Shown here: positions 59,681 to 64,000 of the stretch, piece by piece
How positions within the stretch are numbered: the first letter of the stretch is position 1
Layout of the letters: each line of letters begins with the position of its first letter
DNA from: Bin87 sp965261195
GTDB lineage: Bacteria > Chloroflexota > Dehalococcoidia > Lucifugimonadales > UBA3495
Assembly: GCA_965261195.1 (NCBI GenBank)
Contig: OZ253455.1
Coordinates: forward strand, 1,612,001-1,676,000
Length of the DNA stretch: 64,000 nt
Direction of reading: 5' to 3'
Position numbers and translations under genes: made by a program
Notes under the pieces: model-generated
What the model saw: the letters and a program-made list of their open reading frames with translations, nothing else
Database searches by the model: none
Told to the model about the DNA's origin: nothing

Positions 59681-60229
59681 CTACCTGAAAACGCTGGGCT
59701 CGGCCACACCCTCCGGAGCGAAGTCCTCGGGCGATGGTATGGAGGAGTTTGCGCCGGACGCCAGCGCAGAACCGGCCAGCACATCGATGCCCTTGCGGAT
59801 TGAGCCGCTGGCAGCGGTCAGGTCGCGCTCCAGGTTGCGCAAAGTACGCAGCGCGTAGGCGTCGGCATGGTTGCGGCGATTCTCAGCGTCCTGCTCGGCC
59901 TGCTGCATCATTCGACGCGCCTGGACCTCGGCCTCGCGCAGCATTTCCTCGGCCTTGCGACCCAGCTCGTGGTCGCCGAGACGGCTGCGGAACTCCTGCT
60001 CCAGGTGCTGACGGGTCTGGTGCGCCTCAGACGCCGCCGACGTCATGATCTGCTCCTTGCGGGACAGCATTTCCTCGGCGTGTCGAATTTCCTGTGGGAT
60101 GGCCATGCGAAGTTGGGCCACCAGCTCGTTGAGCTTCACCTTGTCAACCATGGCGCTGTTGCTCAGCGGCACCGATTTGCTCGAATCAACCAGCAGTTCA
60201 ATGCGGTCGAGGATGTTGTTGATGTCGAT
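59681..60229 (-). CDS. Coiled-coil protein (ATP synthase b-like / DivIVA-like), likely non-AUG start
   Basis: About 182 aa. VPLSNSAMVDKVKLNELVAQLRMAIPQEIRHAEEML is followed by a long helical stretch (AEEMLREAEVQARRMMQQAEQDAENRR). Homologous proteins next to coaD usually begin MDIxxxLDRLExLL; here the in-frame DINNILDRIELLVDSSK lies upstream of the first GTG (60172). The only strong ribosome site, AAGGAGG at 60235-60241, is 5 nt from an AUC at 60229 and 2 nt from an AUU at 60232. I choose 60229, accepting a rare start codon. Function unknown. Confidence 0.72.
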   Translation of the reverse strand: MDINNILDRIELLVDSSKSVPLSNSAMVDKVKLNELVAQLRMAIPQEIRHAEEMLSRKEQIMTSAASEAHQTRQHLEQEFRSRLGDHELGRKAEEMLREAEVQARRMMQQAEQDAENRRNHADAYALRTLRNLERDLTAASGSIRKGIDVLAGSALASGANSSIPSPEDFAPEGVAEPSVFR

Positions 60230-60285
60230 AATGTCCTCCTTTGTGCCGGTGGTTAGACTTGCCCTGGTCTGGCTACAAACCGGGG

Positions 60286-60774
60286 CTATTGAGCCGGCAG
60301 CTGGAATTTCTCGCCCAGGGCGGCGGCCACGTGGGGCAGCACCATTCCGGTGATGTCGCCGCCCAGCCGCGCCACTTCTTTGAGCAGGCTGGAACTGATC
60401 ATCATGTGTTCCGCATCGCTCATCAGCGCAACCATGTCGACGTCAGGTTCCAGCCGCCGGTTCATAAAGAACATCTGGGATTCATACTCAAAATCGGGGC
60501 CGCTGCGCAGGCCGCGGATGATGGTTGCCGCGCCGGTATCCCGGGCGCATTGCACCACCAGGCCGGTAAAGGGAATCACCGCTATGTTGCCGATGTCGGC
60601 CACGGCCCGACGCATGAGGTCCACGCGTTCTGCGGTGTCGAACAGGAGGCTCTTGGACGGCGTGTCGTACACGGCGACCAGAACTCTGTCGAACAACCGT
60701 GCAGCACGACGGGCCACATCCAGGTGTCCCATCGTTACCGGATCGAAAGAACCCGGATAGAGAGCGGTTACCAT
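60286..60774 (-). CDS. coaD: Phosphopantetheine adenylyltransferase CoaD
   Basis: 162 aa. VTALYPGSFDPVTMGHLDVARRAARLFDRV contains the TxGHxxx nucleotidyltransferase motif; MRRAVADIGNIAVIPFTGLVVQCARDTGAATIIRGLRSGPDFEYESQMFFMNRRLEPDVDMVALM and SSSLLKEVARLGGDI are CoaD hallmarks. It makes dephospho-CoA. It follows rsmD, a common pair, with the 43-bp repeats in between. Confidence 0.96.
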   Translation of the reverse strand: MVTALYPGSFDPVTMGHLDVARRAARLFDRVLVAVYDTPSKSLLFDTAERVDLMRRAVADIGNIAVIPFTGLVVQCARDTGAATIIRGLRSGPDFEYESQMFFMNRRLEPDVDMVALMSDAEHMMISSSLLKEVARLGGDITGMVLPHVAAALGEKFQLPAQ

Positions 60775-60790
60775 TCGGCTAATCTCCTGA

Positions 60791-60957
60791 TTCAGGTTCG
60801 TTGCCGGCCAGTCCGGATCGTGTCGGTAAGTTGTTCAGGTTCGTTGCCGGCCAGTCCGGATCGTGTCGGTAAGTTGTTCAGGTTCGTTGCCGGCCAGTCC
60901 GGATCGTGTCGGTAAGTTGTTCAGGTTCGTTGCCGGCCAGTCCGGATCGTGTCGGTA
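60791..60957. repeat. 43-bp tandem repeat, four units, at the 3' end of rsmD
   Basis: Units begin TTCAGGTTCGTTGCCGGCC at 60791, 60834, 60877 and 60920, with a strict 43-bp period and no visible mismatch; the last is slightly short. Because 43 is not a multiple of three, rsmD reads successive units in three different frames before its stop at 60835. Confidence 0.95.
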
Positions 60958-61488
60958 AAAGGTAACGCCGTTGTCGCCGTACCGCCGCTGGTCGTACTGT
61001 CGCAGGCAATGGATGTCCTGCGGCGCCGCTAGGCGGCTGCTGTGTCCCAGCACTACGGTGGCGTCGACGGCCAGCACGCCGGGCGCGGCCAATGCCTGCA
61101 GCACGGGAGCCAGGTCTAGCATCCGGTACGGCGGATCGAGCAGGGCCAGGTCGAAAGGTTCCTGCTGACGCGCCAGATACCGCCGGGCGTCGGCACAGTA
61201 CACCTTGCTTGCGCCGGCAAAACCGGTGTAGTTCAGATTGTCCTGCAACGGGCGACACTGCCGGGCGTTCTGCTCCACAAAATCGGCCCAGGCCGCACCC
61301 CGGCTCAACGCTTCAATACCGAGGCTCCCGGTGCCCGCAAACAGGTCAACGGCGCGCCGGCCAACAACCTGGTCAGATTCCAAAATGTTAAAGATGGCGG
61401 CGCGGACCCGTTCCGTGGTGGGCCGAACGCCCGCAACCACGGCCCCCTGGAGCCGCAAGCCGCGGGCATCGCCGCCGGCAACGCGCAT
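60835..61488 (-). CDS. rsmD: 16S rRNA (guanine966-N2)-methyltransferase RsmD with repeat-derived tail
   Basis: 217 aa from the ATG at 61488, where the protein begins MRVAGGDARGLRLQGA like other RsmD; upstream codons at 61512 and 61599 are less likely. VRPTTERVRAAIFNIL, the SAM site VDLFAGTGSLGIEALSRGA and catalytic LALLDPPYRM are present. The normal C-terminus near GDNGVTFYR is followed by about 38 residues (DPDWPATNLNNLPT, RSGLAGNEPEQLTD, TIRTGRQRT) that are the same 43-bp DNA unit in three frames. Confidence 0.93.
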   Translation of the reverse strand: MRVAGGDARGLRLQGAVVAGVRPTTERVRAAIFNILESDQVVGRRAVDLFAGTGSLGIEALSRGAAWADFVEQNARQCRPLQDNLNYTGFAGASKVYCADARRYLARQQEPFDLALLDPPYRMLDLAPVLQALAAPGVLAVDATVVLGHSSRLAAPQDIHCLRQYDQRRYGDNGVTFYRHDPDWPATNLNNLPTRSGLAGNEPEQLTDTIRTGRQRT

Positions 61489-61819
61489 CGTGTTGGAATT
61501 GCGTGGGGGCATTTTATTGCGGGCAGTGGACGGGTTGCCGATTACGGCGATTGCGGGTTTTGAGGGATTTTGGATCCCGACAATCCGGGTAATTGGCATG
61601 GATGTACAGGATAAACAGGATTTTGGAGTTAGGAAAAGGGCAGTCGGACGGTTGCAGATCGGACGGTTGCAGATACGTAGGTTGCAGATACGTGGGTTGG
61701 CCGGCGCGTGGGGGCAGTATACCTTTTAGATTCGGCTATAATGCAATCCACTTGCCCGTTTGATCTGAAACCGACCACCCAAGCTAAGCCCTCCAGAGCT
61801 AAGCCCCCAGAGGTTCAGC
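61489..61819. other. Divergent gap with short repeats
   Basis: 331 bp between rsmD and a Uma2 gene. It contains GGATGTACAGGATAAACAGG-type repeat (about 61598-61626), then irregular tandem repeats of CGGACGGTTGCAGAT and ACGTAGGTTGCAGAT (about 61646-61697), and a TATAAT box at 61737-61742. No coding signal. Confidence 0.65.
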
Positions 61820-62503
61820 ATGACCACCGCCAAGACACCGCAATCCGCAAGGCGTTACCGACTGCCGGACCCGCCGGAAGACCCTGAAGACAAGATGACC
61901 AGCTTCGATCACCTGGCGGCCACTGGCAACGCCCACCACTTGGCCGTCCACCTGAGCAATCCCGAAACCACTCTGGTGGCTGGCGAGCATTACCTGGCGG
62001 TCAGCCCCACCAGAAACCTGGCGGGAGTCCGCTACCCCGACCTGCTGGTGGCATTTGGCGTAGACCCAGCGGCCTACAAGGCCAGCAACGCCTACGTCAT
62101 CTCAGAGCAGGGGAAGCCACCGGACTTCGTGCTGGAAATCGCCTCACGGCGCACCGGACTCATAGACGTGACGGAGCAGCGGGTGGACTATGCCGCCCTG
62201 GGGATACCAGAGTATTGGCGCTTTGACGAGACGGGCCAATACCACGGCCTCCGGCTGGCCGGAGACCACTTGGTAGACGGAACTTACGAGCCCATTGCCA
62301 TCGAACAGTTACCCAACGGCATTCTACAGGGCTACAGCGAGACACTGAACTTGCACATCCGGTGGGAAGCCGGCCAACTGGGGTGGTACGACCCGGCAAC
62401 AGGAAACCATATCCTGACCTACGACGACCAGCGCAACCGCGCCGACACCGCCGAAGCCCGCGTACGGGAGCTGGAAGCGCAGCTCCACCGCCAGGGCCCC
62501 TGA
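61820..62503 (+). CDS. Uma2 family putative nuclease with C-terminal helix
   Basis: 227 aa. RYPDLLVAFGVDPAAYKASNAYVISEQGKPPDFVLEIASRRTGLIDVTEQRVDYAALGIPEYWRFDETGQYHG and a C-terminal helix DDQRNRADTAEARVRELEAQLHR. It groups with 20899-21609 and 35897-36646. Its PDFVLEIAS and downstream basic residues fit the Uma2 core, although the Lys position is not obvious. Role unknown. Confidence 0.87.
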   Translation: MTTAKTPQSARRYRLPDPPEDPEDKMTSFDHLAATGNAHHLAVHLSNPETTLVAGEHYLAVSPTRNLAGVRYPDLLVAFGVDPAAYKASNAYVISEQGKPPDFVLEIASRRTGLIDVTEQRVDYAALGIPEYWRFDETGQYHGLRLAGDHLVDGTYEPIAIEQLPNGILQGYSETLNLHIRWEAGQLGWYDPATGNHILTYDDQRNRADTAEARVRELEAQLHRQGP

Positions 62504-62580
62504 CGCCGCCCCCGACCTGACCGGGAATGCGGTATGATATTGAAAGCGCCATACTATTGAAAAGGAGCAACACAACAGCC

Positions 62581-62688
62581 ATGTCCGACAACAGCAGGAA
62601 AATCAGCAGTCAGCTAACCCGCCGGCTGTCCGGGCGTATGCCCAACCCGGACGTTCCGCTTTCTACCCCCCCCCCCCCCGACTTTTAA
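62581..62688 (+). CDS. Short reading frame ending in a poly-C tract; possible 5' part of the protease gene
   Basis: 35 codons: MSDNSRKISSQLTRRLSGR, then MPNPDVPLSTPPPPDF and stop. An AAGGAG lies 13 nt upstream of the ATG. The poly-C run of 14 (62666-62679) shifts the frame; with 13 C it would read on without a stop into the zinc protease frame at 62717. It may be a true leader, the real N-terminus hidden by a homopolymer error, or a slippage switch. Confidence 0.4.
   Translation: MSDNSRKISSQLTRRLSGRMPNPDVPLSTPPPPDF
62666..62679. repeat. Poly-C homopolymer of 14
   Basis: Fourteen consecutive C residues, by far the longest homopolymer noticed in the window, 38 nt before the ATG of the protease frame. 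Such runs are prone to slipped-strand mispairing and also to sequencing error. Confidence 0.9.
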
Positions 62689-62696
62689 CAGTAAAA

Positions 62697-62734
62697 GAGC
62701 TGTGGGAAGTGTAGCCATGCGCCTCCCACAGCTC
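62697..62734. promoter_or_regulatory. Hairpin enclosing the ATG of the protease frame
   Basis: A perfect 11-bp inverted repeat, GAGCTGTGGGA (62697-62707) with TCCCACAGCTC (62724-62734), encloses a 16-nt loop that contains the ATG at 62717. In RNA it would place that start in the loop, with part of the upstream ribosome site in the stem. It may affect translation or act as a weak terminator for the short upstream frame. Confidence 0.5.
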
Positions 62735-64000
62735 AGAGCGAACGTTTGGAAACACCCTTTTTTAATGCGCATCATCAAAACCAAGCGCATCAGGAACCTG
62801 GCTGCTGCTACGCTGGCAGCGGCGGTGGTAATTGTTGGAGCGCTACTGCTGGCCACCGACGGCAACGTCGCAGCCTACCAGCCCGACGGCTTGCGGATGT
62901 CAACGGCGGAAATGCCCGAGCCGCCCTGTCCCTACGGCCACGAAGACGGCTGCGAAACCGCTCCGCCGCGGCCCGCTGTTGACCCGTATTTCGCGGCCAA
63001 CCCCCACGACCTGCTGCCCGACAGCCACACCCGGCAGCATCGCCTGGACCAGTCCGCCAGCATCGAATACTTCCGGCAGGAACTGGACTCCAAACGCGCC
63101 CGGGCCGGCAACGAATCTAACGCCGCCGGCGATGACCCCAACGCAGGCGTCAACGGCGTCAACTACGCCATAACCTCCGAGATAACCGGTCTCCCCTGGG
63201 CCAGAGATGGGCGAACCGCGTCCGAAAGGGTGACCCTCGGATGGTTGGGAGCATTGCAGGGATACAACCCCAGCCTGGCCAGCGCGCTGACCCGTATGCC
63301 GTTCCTGCAAGACCATACCCCCGGCGATTTCCAGGCCATCCAGACGCTGACGCTAATATCAAGAGCTGAGCCGAAAGACGCCACGTCCATAGCCACTCAT
63401 ACCGGATTCGCCGACGGCGGCGGCATTGACAACACCGAGGCCAAGATCATCGCCGTTATGAGCATCCCATACTTCGACGGCGACGCCGTTCTCATAGACT
63501 GGCTCGCCAAATACGGAACCGTTGAACAACGAAACACCGTCGGCCAGTACGACAACCCGCTGAATTTCTCCATAGTCAGGCTGATAACGTCCCGTCAGAA
63601 CAGCAAACTGATGCAGACCGCAACATCCGCCGTCAGCGACGCCGAAACCCTGATGGGCCAGGCTTTGCCCATCGACTTCGTCGGCATACTGGTAGCAGAC
63701 GTGCCCGACGCGGCGGGAGTCAACAACAGCATCAGCATCCAGGTTGACGCCGGCTTTGACGGAACTCGGTACATCGACCGTTACCGGCAGCGCACCATTG
63801 CCCACGAAATCGGCCACTACTGGTGGGGGACCGGGGTTGGCGCCCATCACGAAGATTGGATTGGAGAAGGCGCAGCCTCCTACATCGGCGCATACTCCGA
63901 ATGGAGCCAATTCAATGACAAGGACGTTTATACCAACCGATACCCATGCCCCTACTACCGCACCATCGAGCACCTGCGCGCCGACAATCCAGAGTACGGA
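62717..64000 (+). CDS. Secreted/membrane-anchored zinc metalloprotease (M1-like gluzincin), partial at window end
   Basis: Open to the window edge, at least 428 codons. The start is uncertain: ATG 62717, ATG 62765, or in frame from 62581 if the poly-C run differs. A basic N-terminus and hydrophobic segment (LAAATLAAAVVIVGALLLA) look like a signal anchor. The extracellular part has a Cys pair (PPCPYGHEDGC), and the zinc site TIAHEIGHYWWGTGVGAHHEDWIGEGAASY gives HExxH and the third-ligand Glu, as in M1-like peptidases. The substrate is unknown; the C-terminus lies outside the window. Confidence 0.82.
   Translation, partial: MRLPQLRANVWKHPFLMRIIKTKRIRNLAAATLAAAVVIVGALLLATDGNVAAYQPDGLRMSTAEMPEPPCPYGHEDGCETAPPRPAVDPYFAANPHDLLPDSHTRQHRLDQSASIEYFRQELDSKRARAGNESNAAGDDPNAGVNGVNYAITSEITGLPWARDGRTASERVTLGWLGALQGYNPSLASALTRMPFLQDHTPGDFQAIQTLTLISRAEPKDATSIATHTGFADGGGIDNTEAKIIAVMSIPYFDGDAVLIDWLAKYGTVEQRNTVGQYDNPLNFSIVRLITSRQNSKLMQTATSAVSDAETLMGQALPIDFVGILVADVPDAAGVNNSISIQVDAGFDGTRYIDRYRQRTIAHEIGHYWWGTGVGAHHEDWIGEGAASYIGAYSEWSQFNDKDVYTNRYPCPYYRTIEHLRADNPEYG

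Noticed and set aside
60791..60957. CRISPR-like repeat array
   Set aside because: Units abut with no spacers and overlap rsmD; it is a simple tandem repeat. No cas gene is present.
1..64000. UGA reassigned generally as Trp or Gly
   Set aside because: Other genes use UGA as a normal stop (for example vapB and hicA), so a single recoded UGA at CxxU is the better reading.

Overview
This window looks like chromosomal DNA from a GC-rich, aerobic member of the Chloroflexota, plausibly of the SAR202/Dehalococcoidia type. That placement is inference. It rests on the F-type ATP synthase gene order, Rex, FtsH with HflK/HflC, several flavin-dependent luciferase-like monooxygenase (LLM) paralogs, the DUF503 and bifunctional-nuclease genes, and a very large number of Uma2 (DUF820) genes. 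No rRNA, phage or CRISPR locus is visible.

Region by region. 66-3207: five tandem Uma2 genes in units of about 639 bp. 3266-10615: a minus-strand cobalamin operon (cbiB, cobS, cobT, cobO, cbiA and an unknown first gene) behind a B12 riboswitch with its own intrinsic terminator; a Uma2 gene and a hicAB toxin-antitoxin pair sit inside it. 10936-20691: asparaginase, ftsH, hflK-hflC, an HpcH/HpaI aldolase, an M16 protease and an MBL hydrolase. 20899-27220: Uma2 genes, a RelE/Phd pair lying between an intact M42 peptidase gene and a duplicated piece of its 3' end, an Ldh-type oxidoreductase, and a two-gene ATPase plus Toprim-like module. 27261-36646: three LLM monooxygenases, four more tandem Uma2 genes (577-bp unit), an alpha/beta hydrolase and a membrane-bound DnaJ. 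36953-48069: serA, VapBC, a ketopantoate-reductase-like gene, tRNA-Gly, a second PIN toxin, sucCD and a membrane Fe-S oxidoreductase. 48066-49701: higA with a broken higB, a selenoprotein and DUF503. 49951-58607: rex, then the whole atp operon on the minus strand. 58778-64000: bifunctional nuclease, a coiled-coil protein, coaD, rsmD, Uma2 and a partial secreted zinc protease.

Housekeeping genes are interleaved with a heavy accessory load: 15 Uma2 genes, five toxin-antitoxin loci, and families of palindromic intergenic repeats. The strongest observations are these. (1) A SelW-like Rdx selenoprotein has an in-frame UGA at CxxU and a plausible bacterial SECIS; a standard caller would truncate it. 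(2) A 114-bp IS66-type miniature element with perfect 11-bp ends and an 8-bp target duplication breaks higB; removing it restores the frame exactly. (3) A 43-bp tandem repeat at the end of rsmD is translated in all three frames. (4) A 14-C homopolymer may control or obscure the N-terminus of the terminal zinc protease. (5) The Uma2 arrays have a mosaic pattern that suggests gene conversion.
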